A stretch of DNA of 64,000 nucleotides from Chrysoporthe austroafricana (taxonomy: Eukaryota; Ascomycota; Sordariomycetes; Diaporthales; Cryphonectriaceae): assembly GCA_001051155.2 (NCBI GenBank), contig JYIP02000008.1:2480001-2544000 (forward strand). Reading direction: 5' to 3'. The position numbers and the translations under genes were made by a program. Shown here in pieces: positions 1 through 12,347 of this stretch. A model generated the notes under the pieces. The model did no database searches and was not told where the DNA came from. It saw only the letters and a list, made by a program, of their open reading frames with translations. Each line of letters starts with the position of its first letter. Positions within the stretch are counted from its first letter, which is position 1.

Positions 1-1495
1 GGAGGAGAGATGAGAGGAAAGGAGGTTGCGAGATGGGCCTTTCCGGGAGCAGAGGCTGCACACCTGTTGTTCTGGAGACCTCGGTCTCGGTCGTCTCCAG
101 CTGCCCAGTATTTCTTTTCGACCCTTTTCGACCTGGACGCTGGGGGGGAGGAGGGTTAGTTAGCCTGTTGGCCTGCGGCGGTGCTCTGCGGTGGCGATCG
201 CAAGCAGCAACTCGAGCCGGTGTCGTTCTCGTTGGGACGTGGCAGATCCCATCACCGCCCGTCCGATCGTCAGCAGTCGGTCGAAGGCATTGCAGACAAA
301 GCACCTTCCGAAGGTAGTGGCAGCAAGTAATATATCGAGGTTTCACCGCGACAGCACGCCAGTAGGGGCATCGCCTGATGAGCGTCAGGGCGCAGGGGTC
401 GGGCATTGCAGCCGGGAGAGACATGCAAGCCAGCGCATGCCACGGCATGGCACCTGCAGTTCTGCAGTCTGCAAGTGGAGCACTAGCCTCCGTAATGCGC
501 CGCTGCAATCAAAGCCTCCGTTTTGAAACTGTCACGGCCAGCTGTGGTGAGCGACCCGACCTGGTCTCAGTCCTCCGGTGATCATCTCGTACGGGTTCAG
601 TGCCTGAGCAGAGTGCTGGTACCGGGTACTGCGCTGGGTAGTCAGGTAGCCAGAGCTGCCAGACCTCCTGTGGATAGGGTGGGACTCCAGTTGATTGCAC
701 GCTGAGATGAGGCGCCGGGTACAAATTTCCTCGCAGGGCGCTGAAGCTGGCGCGAGATCGGACAGATCGAAGCTGGATTTTACCCGGGTGGACGATGTGC
801 CAATAGTGAATTTCGGGACTCCTGAACAGAGAGAGAGGCCTTTTCCCTACGCCCTGCTGCGGCGACATCCTCCGGCGCCACGGGCACACTGGCACACTGA
901 ACACAAGAGGGCACAGGCTGGGTGTTGTCTGCGTCAGGACTTGATCGCGTGGTCGTCGTCCTAGTGAGGTGCCATTGGGGTTCGTCCAATGGCGAGCAGC
1001 CGTTGCCCAGATTCTGGCGACGATTTGACGGCGGCCGATGACAAGATTGGGGCCGTTGAGACGATCGACAGAGAGGGGGAACACATCCGGTCTGGCCAAG
1101 CAGCACGCGTACACGCCAAAAGTGCTCACCGTGCAAGTGGCGTCTCGAGAACGCCTGCGGCTAGCGGACTGGATGCACGTCGCATGTGGAATAGCCTGGA
1201 GAAGGTGTGCTGCCCGCGGTGGTCGTGGTGGTCGTGGTCGTCGGCGGTGGTGGGTGGTGGCGGTGGTGGCGCATGCTGGGCACGTACTGCAGGACGATCA
1301 AACACGGCGTGGCTTGACGGTCGAGGACACCGACATCTTGATACAGAGGGCCTGTGTAAGAGAAGCGAGATGCCCATCTTGATGCCCGTCTCGGATATAT
1401 TAGACTGCTCTGGACGTGCTCTCAAAATTTGGATGATCCTGCAGTACACCGGACGAAGGCCAATGCAACAACAGGAGGAGGGAAGCAATGACTGA

Positions 1496-1528
1496 GGGTG
1501 GGTGTGGTGGGGCTGGTGGGATGGTGGG
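1496..1528 (+). other. Potential G-quadruplex motif
   Basis: Five G-runs of three or four (1496-1498, 1500-1502, 1509-1512, 1518-1520, 1526-1528) are separated by loops of 1 to 6 bases, which satisfies the usual intramolecular G-quadruplex pattern. It lies in gene-free DNA about 1.6 kb upstream of the PH-domain gene. Any regulatory role is unknown. Confidence 0.4.
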
Positions 1529-2885
1529 CTGGTGGATTACTGGGTACAGCAAGTACATGCTGGAGCAGTGGGTGGGCTAGTGGGCTAGCGGGTCACTGTG
1601 GCCCCAAATAGGCACTTGCCGAAGTTTCTGCTTGGTCCGCTCTACGCCCCCCCCGGCCGGCCTTCATGCAGGCCACACACGGGCTCTGATATCGCGATCG
1701 TCGACGCACATGTTGATGCTCTGTACGATGCACCACCACCTGCTGTGGCATGGTGGGATCCGTCTGGACCGCCAGGCCGGCATGACCTGAACGATATGAG
1801 ACAGAGAGGGTCAGCCCCTCCTCCGCCCTCCTGCATGTTGTTTCTGCTGCCCAGAGTAGAGCCTCCCGGGCAGGATCATTCATTTACTTCCAGCACAGGT
1901 CATCGAACGTTGAAATTAGGTATGGGACGGAGACAGGAGCCCTAACTGGCTGGGTACTCAGCGTCCTCCCTTCATCCCTGCGCGCCCGCCCCTAGGGATG
2001 CCGGTACTTGGGTACGTACATACATAGGCCAGTCCTAGTACTGTGGTACAGGCAGGCCTGCGACTGAGCAGTGTGGCAGTCAGCCAGTACTGGGCGTGCT
2101 GGGCATACCGTGGGGCACGGGCCACCGGGAAGATCATGTTCTCGCGTGAAGGCCAGCCCCTCGCGCGGTCTCCAGTCCGTCAGTAATCAGAGGCCGCACA
2201 CCCCATAAAAATAAACAATTTGCCCGGCTGATCTCAACTTGCTGTGAGATTATCAGCTCTTGCTCAACGGCCGCCAGAGATCCTGTCATGGGGCAGATAA
2301 GGGGCAGGTTGCAGTCGAGCGATACCGTGCCAGTACAGTACTACTGGGTTGCAGCGCGTGGTACCGCGGCGGACGGTGGTGGGTGGGGACGTATTTTACC
2401 GTTTCGCTGCAGGTCACACCCCTGCACACTGCTACAGGGGGTTGACATTTCAGGGAAAGGGGAGAGCTTGGTCGCTGCGCTGCTTGGGCACCTGCACCGC
2501 AGCAGACGCGCCGCCGGCTGCACCACAGGAAATGAAGCAGCCATACGAGCAGGCATTTTCGTTGAGTCTCTGCTCTGGCCTGACTGGGCCTGACTGGGCG
2601 TGACTCTCCAGGACCCAAGGCCAGACCCATCCAGTTCACCCTTCCCACACCCACTAGGCGCCCCGGCGCCTCCACTCCCCTCCCAGCCCGAGGAACCCTG
2701 GGACGTCGTGACTGGGGCGCCTCGGCGGCCAACCAGGCGGACAGGTGCGATACTCGTGGTACACGGTACCAGAGTACCCAGTACCCAGTACCGCCGCCGC
2801 CGCCGCCACCCACCCTCCCACGCACCGTACCAGCGACCCTCCCTGGGGGGGGAAGAAAAACAAATAAAGTACGACCCAGCCCAAA

Positions 2886-2939
2886 ACTCTCGTCCCTTCC
2901 TTCTTAATCTCCTGACCTTCCTCTCTCCTTTCTCTCCAG
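2886..2939 (+). promoter_or_regulatory. Pyrimidine-rich tract upstream of the PH-domain gene
   Basis: A nearly pure C/T stretch ends in CTCTCCAG about 235 bases before the ATG at 3173. CT-rich tracts near transcription starts are common in well-expressed filamentous-fungal genes (family knowledge). The CAG end could instead be the acceptor of a 5'-UTR intron. Transcript data would be needed to choose. Confidence 0.3.
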
Positions 2940-3172
2940 CAGACCATTTCCACTGTTGTCATCTCGTCCCATCCCATCTGGATCTCACCCATCCATCCAT
3001 TAGCCGTCGAGGGAAGAAATAAAACCCCGATTCTTCCTCCTCATCACTACCACCAAGGCACCCCTCTCTACTCGCCAGGGATCCTTCGTGTTCTAATCTT
3101 TTCTCAGTTGTCTTGCTGTTTTTGGTTTTTTAGAGATACCCAATACCCCATCACCACCCCCCATCATTCAAG

Positions 3173-5322
3173 ATGGCCGACGAGAACAAGCCTGTCGAGG
3201 TCCCCCAGGAGGAGGCCCCCGCCACCACCACCGAGGCTCCTGCCGCTGCTGCTGAGGCCCCCGCTGCCGAGGCCCAGGAGGAGGCTGCTGCTCCTGCTGG
3301 TATGTTGCTGAACTCTAACCTCCCCGCCCCCCGTGTCTAAGTCGCCAAGGGGACAGCACGATGAGGACGACCTGGCTGACCATGTGTGCACCGCACAATA
3401 GCCGCTGAACCTGCTGCTGAGACCACCGAGACTGCTGCTGAGGCTGAGACCGCCGTCCCTGCGAAGGAGGAGGCAAAGAAGGAGGCCGAGCCTGTCGAGG
3501 ATGGACAGCTCGAGCACAAGGGCAGCAACTTCCCCAAGTATGTGCCACCGTCGGTCGGGGAGGACCCCCTTCGCGTCTGGAGATCTCGTCCGCGCGGTAC
3601 ACCTGCTGACATGCTTTCCCCCACAGAAACTTCATCTACTCTAAGAAGTTCTTCTGGTTCGGCTCTGAGGCCGTCGACCCCAAGAAGATCCCTTCTCTGC
3701 TGAAGGACCACCACCTCGCCGCCTGGGCGAGCGAGACCGGCAAGGGTCTCCTCTTCTACGCGGAGAAGGGAACTGACAAGGCCGCTCCCTCTGGCGCCAT
3801 CCTCCTGGTATGCCCCCCACCCACCCCCCTCCGTTCCTCCCCGCATGTTCTAACGATTCATCTCCAGGCCGATGCTGCTGAGCCTACCGCTGAGGGCACG
3901 AACAAGTTCGTCCTGTCCTCCAAGGGCCACAAGCACACCTTCAAGGCCGCTAACCAGGCCGACCGCGACAACTGGGTCGCCCAGATCAAGGTCAAGATCA
4001 CCGAGGCCAAGGAGGCTTCCGAGACCGTCACCCAGTCTGAGAAGTACAAGGCCACCCTCGCCTCCTTCACTCCTGCTAAGAAGGAGGAGAAGGCCGAAGA
4101 CAAGAAGGCCGAGGAGACACCCAAGGCTGCTGAGGAGACTGCCGACGCCGAGGCTGCGACCGAGGCTCCTGCTGATGCCGCCGCCGCCACTGAGACTCCT
4201 AAGGAGGAGGCTAAGGAGGAGGCCAAGGAGGAAGCCAAGGCTGACGACCGCAAGCGGTCTGCCAGCAGGAAGCGCACCTCTATCTTTGGTGCTCTTCTTG
4301 GCGGCAACAAGGAGAAGAAGGAGAAGACCGAGGAGGCCCCCAAGGCCGTCGAGGAGGCTCCCGAGGGCGAAGCCGCCACCGAGGGTGCTGCCGCCGCCGA
4401 GACCCCGGCCGATGCTGAGGCTACCACCGAGGCTGCCAAGGAGCCCGAGGCTGCGGAGCCGGCTGCCGAGTCCGAGACCAAGGCCAAGGAGGTCAAGCCT
4501 GCTGAGAAGCCTACCCCCGCCAAGAGGACTAGGTATGTCCCGACCTTACTCACTGCCGGCAAGGTGGAAATTCGCTAACTGTCTATATAGCATCTTTGGT
4601 GGACTGCCTTTCGGCAGGAAGAAGACCGAGGACGCTCCCGCCACTCCTGCCAAGGACATCCCTGAGGTCGCCGAGGTGAGTCAAAAACGTGGCATGTTCC
4701 TATCTCATCCTTGTTACTGGAGCTAACCATGGCCCGTTTTTCGCGCTAAATTAGACCGCGCCTGTCATCCCTAAGCCTGAGGCGACCGAGCCTCTGAGCG
4801 CTGATGTCTCCAGCCCTGCCAACGTCCCCATCGAGACCGCGGCCGCTGAGACTCCCGCCGCCCCTGCCGTCAACGGCGAGAAGAAGGAGATGAAGACCGA
4901 CAAGCGCAAGTCGTCTTTCCCGTTCGCCTTCGGCAAGAAGGCTGAGGCTGGCCCTGCTAGCCCCGACGCCGAGGCCACGTCTCCTGATGGCGAGAAGAAG
5001 GGCAACAACGCCTTCTCCAAGTTCCGTGCTACTATCAAGGTAGGTCCATACCGCCATGCAGATGCGTCCTGCCTGTTACTAACAAGTTCTCCAGGGCAAG
5101 GGCAAGGCGGATAAGTCCGCCGAGAAGGCCGAGGACAAGCCTGAGGAGGCTGCCGCCGAGGCTCCCAAGGCTGACGAGGAGGCCAAGCCTGCTGAGGAGG
5201 CCGCGCCCGCCGAGGAGACCAAGCCGGCTGAGGAGGCCGCCGCGCCTGCTGCCGAGGAGGAGGCCGAGGCCGCCAAGGACGCTCCCGTTGCCAGCACCCC
5301 TGTCGTCACTGCCACGGCTTAG
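3173..5322 (+). CDS. PH-domain protein with long acidic/Ala-Lys repeat tail
   Basis: Seven exons keep frame throughout: 3173-3299, 3402-3537, 3627-3807, 3868-4532, 4591-4675, 4755-5039, 5095-5322, giving 568 aa. After an Ala/Glu-rich leader of about 85 residues comes a pleckstrin-homology-like fold (about residues 86-180) starting at NFIYSKKFFWFG and ending in a helix with the conserved Trp of DNWVAQIK. The rest is very low complexity (Ala, Glu, Lys, Pro). It is interrupted by three related basic/aromatic patches, two starting RTSIFG and one KRKSSFPFAFGKK, which look like repeated short linear motifs. No signal peptide or membrane span is present, so it is probably a peripheral membrane or cortical protein that binds phosphoinositides or protein partners (inference). 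Fungal proteins of this layout are often annotated as Meu6-like PH proteins (from memory). Codon use is strongly GC3-biased, which suggests high expression. Confidence 0.88.
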
Positions 5323-7260
5323 AGAGCCACGGGCGTGACACCCCAGCCCAATTGACACGGGCGGTCATGACAACCAGTCCTGGATGGAAACGAACGACAA
5401 CCACAACAAAATAGAGCGAGGTTGATGACACGGAGGCGTCGCATGAGAGCATCACCACACTTATGATACCCATTCCCTGGGTGTAAGGGATCGGATTTGC
5501 ATTTCGAGATACCCAGATTCCCATTTGTCTCGGAACAACTCTTCATTTGGGGAGGCCGACTTTCCTTGTTGTCCACGATGCCGAGTCTTGCCTTACTGCA
5601 ACTCACTTGTCCTTTGTTTTGATACCCGAAGTATACCCAAAGACAGTCGTTTGGAAGGACAACGGATACCGACGATGATGGAATCATAGTATATCAGCAG
5701 GAAAAACACAAAAAAAAGATGTCTGGAAAAGCAGAGAGACGGAAGGTTTGGTTTCGAGCAATGTTGATGGGACGGCGCATGCTTTGTGGTTTGTTCTGCG
5801 CGCAGCCTGGTCACCTTAGGATCTGTCTGCTGTAGGCAGCCCACAGCATCGACTAAAGTAATAGCTAATATAACCTCTCGTGTGTTAGGCTTCGCCATTC
5901 TATGTGTCTACTCTCACAACTGCCTCGATGTTTCGTGTGAAGACTTGATGTGTACCGCCGTTGCCAGTGACTCTCCGCGAGGCTAGGGTGATGGGTTGAT
6001 CAATCCTCATCGTCCGAGATTGATCTTCCGCGCCTGGTAGGTAGGTAATCTTCCACCTGGGCTCGATACCCTGGTGTGTGGTGTTGTGGCTGGTGGTCGT
6101 CGAGCTGCTTGTCCCCTATGACATAATCTGTGCCCGTCAATCTCCAGGGAACTCGGAGGCGTTGCAGTATATCGCTGCGTGGCAAGGCTCCATGCCGAAG
6201 GACCGATACTCATGACTTCGGGCTCGTTCCGAAACTGCCCACGAGCTCACACTAGGCTCTAGACCTGAGGTCGCATCGTACAGCTCGCATTCTGCCTTGT
6301 GCGGCCTCGATACAATCCGGACGGCGTGGCCGCTGGTGCGCAGGATGGGTGCGGGACCACAGGGCAGGTCTGGTCGTGAGAGCGTCACAGGGCGAGCGTT
6401 CAGCGCTGACTAGCGGACGGGCGAGGGGTGGGACGGTAATGTCGGAGCGCAGGGCGGTGAGGGAGGTGCCCAGAAGCGTGACGCCGTCTCCACATGGCGA
6501 TGGGAACGCTGTAGTAGTCGAGGGCCGGGGAGAGGGTGCTCGTGCAGGGAGCGGAATGGGACAATAGGCCCACAAGCGGAGACCGCAAAGAGAGATCGCG
6601 AGAAGCCTGGCGGCGGGCGGGCGCGCGCACCGCCGCCACAGTCAGGAGTGAGAGGCCCAGCAACACCTTGCCCGTCAGGGAACACTCGGCTCCGACACTA
6701 TGGGAGCGCGACGTCACAGGGTACGCCGGTGTGTCACGCTTCACTCTCATGTGCGGCCGCGGTGGCACCGACGCATGCAGGGAAATCCGATGGGCACGTC
6801 CGTATCGTGGGCGACGGCATGTTGATACCTCTGCAGCATTGAGGGTCACACGAGGACGGCGACTGCGGCGCGGCTGGCCAGAGGTCTGGTAGACAAGTGC
6901 GACATGGCCGTCGGCCGGAGGGCAGCTCGGTCGACCAGCCGTCTAACATGGGAGAAGCCTGCGACAGATAGATGCATCTTGGAACACGCCGCCGCGGAGA
7001 TCATTGTAGCTAGTATCCTGATTGACAGGGGCGGTAGACATCATACGATTTTGGGGCCAAGAAGAAAGTCGGACGTGGTGATCTGACCGCTTTTATTCAA
7101 TGAGATACGAACGCTACAGCTGATTACAGTTTCATATAGACACCTGTGATGATATTTGCCTCGGGGCCAAATTCCGCTATCTGCAACATGCTCTTCAGTA
7201 CCGGGACTGCCTGTCCGAAATGGCAAACGAATGGTCGCGTTGTTGCTGTGATTCCGCAGA
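5323..7260. other. Intergenic region, no gene seen
   Basis: Holds the 3' flank of the PH-domain gene and the 3' flank of the convergent MFS transporter. Frames up to about 150 aa occur on both strands but overlap each other, lack domain signal and have no credible splice partners. No tRNA or strong repeat was seen. Confidence 0.5.
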
Positions 7261-8883
7261 TCAGTAGATTATCTTCACGCTCCAGCCGACCGCCAATACC
7301 CTCGCCGATATATAGCAACATAGTGCTATAGTATAGGACAGCCCGGAGAAGAGGATGAGCGCCAGCCAGCCCTTGTCTCCTCCGATGCCGAGGAGCGCAC
7401 CGCCGATCGGGGTGCTGCTCAGGGTCCCGAAGCTCGCGAGGAAGTTGGCGGTGGTGATGTACCGCCCGTAGTCACGCGAGTCGCACAGCTGGCCCAGGCA
7501 CACGGGGATGAGGCCGAGGTTGCTCCCGCTCGCGAAGCCGAACAGCACCGCGAAGGCGATGATCATGGCCTGGGAGTCTCCCGCGGGCAGCCAGAGGCCG
7601 AGGACGGTAGCGCAGCACAGCGAGATGGTCACGATGATGACGTTGAACCGGCCGAAGCGGTCGGCCAGCGCGCCGGGGAGGAAACGCCCAACGACAGAGC
7701 CGGCGTTGAGGTAGGAGAGGAGGACGTACGACTTGGTCGCGTTCTGTCCGTGGGCGGCGGCGAAGGAGACGATGAACGTGAGGGGAACGAACAGGCCGCA
7801 CTCCATGAAGAAGATGCCCGTGGCCGCCAGGGCGAAACGCGGGTTGCGGAACACGCCAAACTTGGGCTGGAAGCTGAGGAACTTGGCATACCAGCTGCGC
7901 CACCCGCTCCCGGTCGGGATCCTGTTCTCCCGTCGAGGTGGGAGCCGCGCCTTGATCCACATGTTGTAGGGCACGGCGAGTGCCAGCATGATGAAGCCCA
8001 GGATGCGGGTGCTCCACACGAAGCCCAGCCTCGGCAGGAGCTTCTGGAGCATAATAGGGAAGACTATACCCCCTATACCCCCTGCCGTGCTGGCGATGCC
8101 TGTGGCGAACCCGCGGCGGGCGTTGAAGTGGTGGGCGATGGTGGCATAGGCCGGTGAGTTGAGCAGGGCTCCACCGAGACCACCCATAACGGAGTATGTG
8201 AGCAGGATCTGGTAGTATTCTGCGAAACGTCAGCGTATGATCGCAGGCTTATGTGGCGACATATGGCCCTTACCTGTGCAGAATCCCAGCAGCATCAGGC
8301 TGAGCACCATGAGCAGGCTCCCCATGGGGACCAGCCAGCTCGGCCCATGGCGGTCGAAGATGGGCCCGATGTAGATGCCGACGAAGAAGACGGAGAACAG
8401 GTACAGGCTGAAGACCCAGCCGATCTGGGAGGAGCTGTAGTCCTTCAGCTGGTGCTCCGAGAAGTACGACTCGAAGACGGCGGACGAGTTGATGAGGCCG
8501 AAGATGGAGAGCATGGCGCAGAAGGAGCCCACCACCGCGAGCCAGCCGTCCAGGCCGCCCTCGGGAAACGTCAGCGTCGACGCGACAGACATGCGCGAGG
8601 CGACGCGCTCCGGGAGCCGCGAGGGCACCTGGGACTCATGGTCGGTGGTCGAGCCGGTCGTCTGCGCGATCAGGTCGTTGGCCCCGTCGCTCTCCTGCCG
8701 GTCGTCTCCCGGGTAGTGCTCCTTCTGGAAGTGGGCGTCGTCCTCGTCATGGCGCGAGTCGAGCTTCTCGAGGTCGCCCGAGGCGTCGGGATTGAAGCCA
8801 TGCGTATTGACCGTAGAGGAGGTGTCTCGGTAAGGGTGGTTTTTTATGCAGCTGTCCTCTGCATTGTTGCGGTCAAAGTCCAT
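7261..8883 (-). CDS. MFS transporter, monocarboxylate-porter-like
   Basis: Two exons, complement 8883-8274 and 8219-7261, encode 522 aa. The donor is G/GTAAGG and the acceptor CGCAG. A hydrophilic N-terminal tail of about 95 residues precedes the first span. The MCT-type signature GGLDGWLAVVGSF opens TM1, and further family marks follow: a Gly-rich stretch around GGLGGALLNSP with the basic loop FNARRG, then GRFLPGALADRFGR between later spans. Around twelve hydrophobic segments can be counted. The family carries small carboxylates or related solutes across the plasma membrane with protons. Fungal members have also been tied to amino acid, riboflavin or secondary-metabolite transport, so the substrate here is open. 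A triplet in frame six bases upstream is GTG, so the ATG at 8883 is taken as the start. Confidence 0.88.
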
Positions 8884-11383
8884 GTGCACCGCCCACGAGT
8901 GACTTTAAGGGGCTGAGCGACGGTGGTGGGACGATATAGAAAAAAAATTCTTTTTTTTTTTTTTTTAAAAAAGGGCGGGCGTGCCTAGAAGCACGGTCGC
9001 GAAGCCTCTGCGGTGGAGTGTCGTATGATCCGGGCTCCGTATGATGGTCGGACCCTCTTCCAAGATCTTCTCTTCTCTTCTTTCTGCCTTGGGCCTGTTG
9101 CGGTCGTCTGGTCTGTGTGCTCGCCGGCGGGATAGGCTGGCCTTTTTCTAGGTCCCACCAAAATAGGCGGAGGTGAAGAGGAGGATGAGGAGGGAGGACT
9201 GCGTATGCGGACGCAGCTGTCGTGAGCCCGTGGCAGGCAGGTGAAGACAAGAAGGTACCACCCAGATTCCAGAGGAGAGACAAGGCGGCCAGGCACTCAC
9301 GGCACAGTACGTAGCGCGTGGCTGCCCGTCGTCGAGGAGGAGTGGCGACGCGGGACGTGTCTCGGGAGGGCGCAAGACAAGACGTTCAGCCTGCAGTGCT
9401 TTGGCGAGCGAGCAGGAAACCTGAGGATCTGAGGAGGAGGGAGCAAATAATCTGCAGCCGCGCCAACGGGTCGAGGGAGCGAGGAGAAAGAAGGAAGGGG
9501 TGGCGCTCTCTTTTGTTTTCGGTTTTTGTATTTGTTTTTGCGAGAGTGAACGGAATGAATTAGCGGTCTCTTGTCTGTGACGGAGTGAACACGAATCCAG
9601 ACGTCACTCATCAGTCCACGATCAGGACAGGTCCACAGTCTCTGTGAGCATCCCTCTGGGCGTTTGGTCCCGCGCGGGAGAAAGTCGAGGAGAGGGCTCT
9701 CTTCCCCCCCCCTTCTGAGGACTGCCGGCGCGCGACGAGTATATACGAAGCGAGCGCCGAGGCCCAAGCACCCAAACAAACCTCAACCTGGCCTTGTCAA
9801 AGCCCCCAAGCTTTCTCCCATCCTCCTCTGCGCCTAGTCCTCCCTCCGCCGGCCGGCAGTTTCCCAAAATCTTTTTTCCCCAGGATCCAACCTGCAGACG
9901 CTTCGCTTTCCCGCTCCAGACCTAGCGCTGGCCTGAAAGGTGGAGTCGTTCGCAGCCCCGAACCATGGGTGTGGTGGGCCTGTGGTTGATGGTGGAGACG
10001 GCCGGCGCTCCGGATACGGCCGAGCGAGAAGAGGAAAAAATATTAAAAAAAAATTAGGGCCAGGAGAAATGATTGGGGGCTTCTGCCACTCACGATCGGC
10101 CTCATCCGCTATCCGAGTCATATAGGCCGAGGAGCCCTCGCGGACGGGATGGGGAATCCCTTCCACCCTCCCCGCAGGTGGGCACCCCCTTCTTCTTCGA
10201 ACCACCCGCGAGAGGCACGGCGAGACACCCCGAGCGAGGTGTCTGTACCGTCGGATACCGTAAGGGGGGGGAGGGGCCAAGGGGAGGGAGCAGACGCCCT
10301 TGTTTGAGACGCGCATGGCTCTCTGTGTGACGGCAGCAGCCCGTCCTGCATGCGTGCACGCCTCTCGACGGGGTCCCGAAGCCATGGCGCGCTGTCAATC
10401 TCGCTTTGGAGCGCCGCGGATCTGCAGAGGTTCACGCCAGCCGGCGATCTCCTCAACGGTCCTCGCGAATCTGGTGTCACCCAGACTAGACGCCAGATCA
10501 TGCCGACACACAGTTTGGCCGCGGGGGGCCCAGGAGGAATTTCCGGCGGGAGAAGAGGGAACGTGGGAGCGTAGGCACACAGGAGCGCGTGGCCAGCTGG
10601 GCCAGAGGGGGACCGTCACATGGGCGTCGCACCAGAGCGGCCCTCTCGCGCCTCTCCCAGCTCAGGCCCTGGGGATACGGCGCCATCGCGGGCTCACCAG
10701 CTCGTGCTCATGCTTATGTTCATGCTCATACTCACGCTCATGCTTATGCTGTCTGCCTACGGGGCCGTTCTCGCCCTCCTGAACATCTTTCTTCCGGCGG
10801 AGGCTAAGATGTCGGTCGAGGGCGAGCCAGCCAGTAGCCGGAGCCGTAGCCATCCAGCTGCCCGGCGTGCCATGCCAGACACTAGCTCTTTTCGCCACGG
10901 CTGACTCAAGGAGACTTTTATGCTTCTCGACAAAAGGCGCCGGGCCTATAGCCCCGACATCCTTCGGGAGGAGGACGAGGAGGGATCTTTCCTTTCACTG
11001 TGATCCGAAATCTGGTGTCAGTCTTGTTTCTGGTTCAGCAGTTTTTGAGAGAAGACCAGACGCCGTCCTCGCGCGCGACGACGGCGGTCGGCAGAGACAG
11101 CCAGCGCCGCGGACTGGCTGCGTCTGAGGCACTGTCTCGGGACGGAACAACGAGGTGAACCTCGTGGGCCGATCACCAGGTAGGTATCTCGAACCGAGTA
11201 ACCCACGCACGCCCACGGTACCACGAACCACATGCAATCTGCATGGGCGCCGAGACCTTACCTCTGAGACCCAGCGTCGCGCAGACGCTCGGCACGCGCT
11301 CACGCGGGCAACAGCAGACGTTGGCGAAGCCACAATTCCTGGGCGGAAAACGGAGCCCGGCGAAAAACCACGGGAGCCTGTAG
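8884..11383. other. Intergenic region upstream of the MFS gene
   Basis: Begins with the presumed promoter of the MFS gene, including an A/T homopolymer block near 8939-8967, and a smaller A-rich patch at about 10036-10053. The rest is GC-rich with many short overlapping frames on both strands and no domain signal. One imperfect hexanucleotide repeat at about 10700-10750 is listed separately. No gene can be supported. Confidence 0.5.
10700..10750. repeat. Imperfect hexanucleotide repeat (GCTCAT-like)
   Basis: About eight degenerate copies of a six-base unit (GCTCAT, GCTTAT, GTTCAT, ACTCAC and similar) run in tandem. Read on the minus strand they would give alternating His-Glu/His-Lys dipeptides, but no gene context supports translation. 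It is most simply a decayed microsatellite. Confidence 0.6.
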
Positions 11384-12347
11384 CTACTCGCGGCTAGACC
11401 AGACCAGACCAGACCAGGCCGCGATCGATGGCCGCCGCTCCCTCGTGGAGGCGGGTCTCTCGCGGTCCGCCACATCGAACAGCTCCCCGCCGCCACACGT
11501 CTCGCCGCTCACCACCGCGGCGCGGATCGCCACCCTCGCCAGCGCCCTCGTACTCGCTTCGGTGAAGAGCGCATCGCACCCCTGGACCGTCACCTCTGCC
11601 CGCTCGCCGTGCACCATTCTCCACAGGTTCAAGGACACAGCCCAGTGGGCCGCGAGCGACCAGCCGCTGCCGTGGGGCGCAACGCCTGCGATCAGGTCGA
11701 CGCAGACCTCGCACCATGTCCAGGTCTTGCCCTCGCCTGCCGAGGCGAGAAGATGGCGGAAGGACGGGTGCGCGACGGTCTTCGCGTGGGGCTCGGGCAG
11801 CGCGGCGACGAGGGCCTCCTCGAGAGACGCTTTGACGAGCCCGTCCGGCTGGTAGATGCCGTATCCTCGTGGGCCGCCGAGGAAGATGATGAGCTGAGGA
11901 TTGGGCTTGAAAACCTCCATGGCATTGATGAAAGTCTTCATCGTGGCGACGTTGAGCTGCACTTCGTTCTCGCCACCGTTATCAGCCAGCCCGAAAGGCT
12001 ATGGCGAGTTAGCCCAACGCCTATCGTTATCTTGGGGGGGACACATATTGAGACCGAAGTAGAAAGTGTGGGCGATGGTATCTGCATCCAAAATTCTCTC
12101 CTGCCGCAGCGCTGTTACCTTTCCTTGCTCGTCTGCCAGGTGGACGCCATCCACCACCACAAGTGTCGGTGCCTCGGGGTGCAGCTCGGGCCAGAACATA
12201 TCGGCTGCTTGAATGGGTCGGTTGGCGAGCGCGGTGACTGGATGGAAAGCAGAGGGCGCGATTTTGTCTGCTGAAAGCAGCTCGTTCACAATGCCCCCAG
12301 CGAATGAGACCGGTGGCCCCCATGACGACAGCATGGTTTCGAGACAT
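11384..12347 (-). pseudogene. PRISE-like short-chain reductase, frameshifted and truncated
   Basis: The minus strand reads an NAD(P)-binding Rossmann start, MSRNHAVVMGATGLI, from 12347. The frame then shifts +1 at a five-base C run (12294-12298 on the plus strand), where four would keep frame into the expected GIVNELL segment. The following frame holds NRPIQAADMFWPE, and a further junction near 12050-11965 is needed to reach QLNVATMKTF. I found no clean intron that keeps frame there unless an unusual acceptor is used. The last part keeps the family motif RGYGIY and the segment WTWCEVC. It then stops at 11384 inside a (GGTCT)n repeat, roughly 60-100 residues short of what I remember for fungal relatives of progesterone 5-beta-reductase/iridoid synthase (PRISE). 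A sequencing error could explain the first shift but not all the defects. Confidence 0.6.
11396..11417. repeat. Pentanucleotide repeat (AGACC)n
   Basis: About 4.4 tandem copies of AGACC. They lie exactly over the C-terminal codons of the broken reductase frame, encoding its Trp-Ser-Gly-Leu-Val end just before the stop. Slippage here may have caused or followed the loss of the native 3' end. Confidence 0.75.

Larger units (their letters stand above)
1..3172. other. Gene-free 5' stretch upstream of the PH-domain gene
   Basis: No open frame here shows a recognisable domain, codon bias or plausible splice structure. The sequence is GC-rich with simple runs: GGT/GTGG-rich DNA at about 1210-1270 and 1496-1600, a (CCG)5 run at 2791-2807, and many GTAC/GGTACC motifs around 2330-2370 and 2745-2790. 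The last 300 bases become pyrimidine-rich and probably hold the promoter and 5' UTR of the gene starting at 3173. The longest frames (for example 989-1495) are low-complexity Gly/Trp or Arg/Pro strings and were not called. Confidence 0.5.

Noticed and set aside
989..1495. 168-aa plus-strand gene
   Set aside because: Contains a Trp/Gly/Val low-complexity run from GGT repeats, no domain and no flanking exons.
8251..8916. 221-aa plus-strand gene
   Set aside because: Exact antisense shadow of the MFS transporter's first exon; no domain and biased only because the real gene is GC3-rich.
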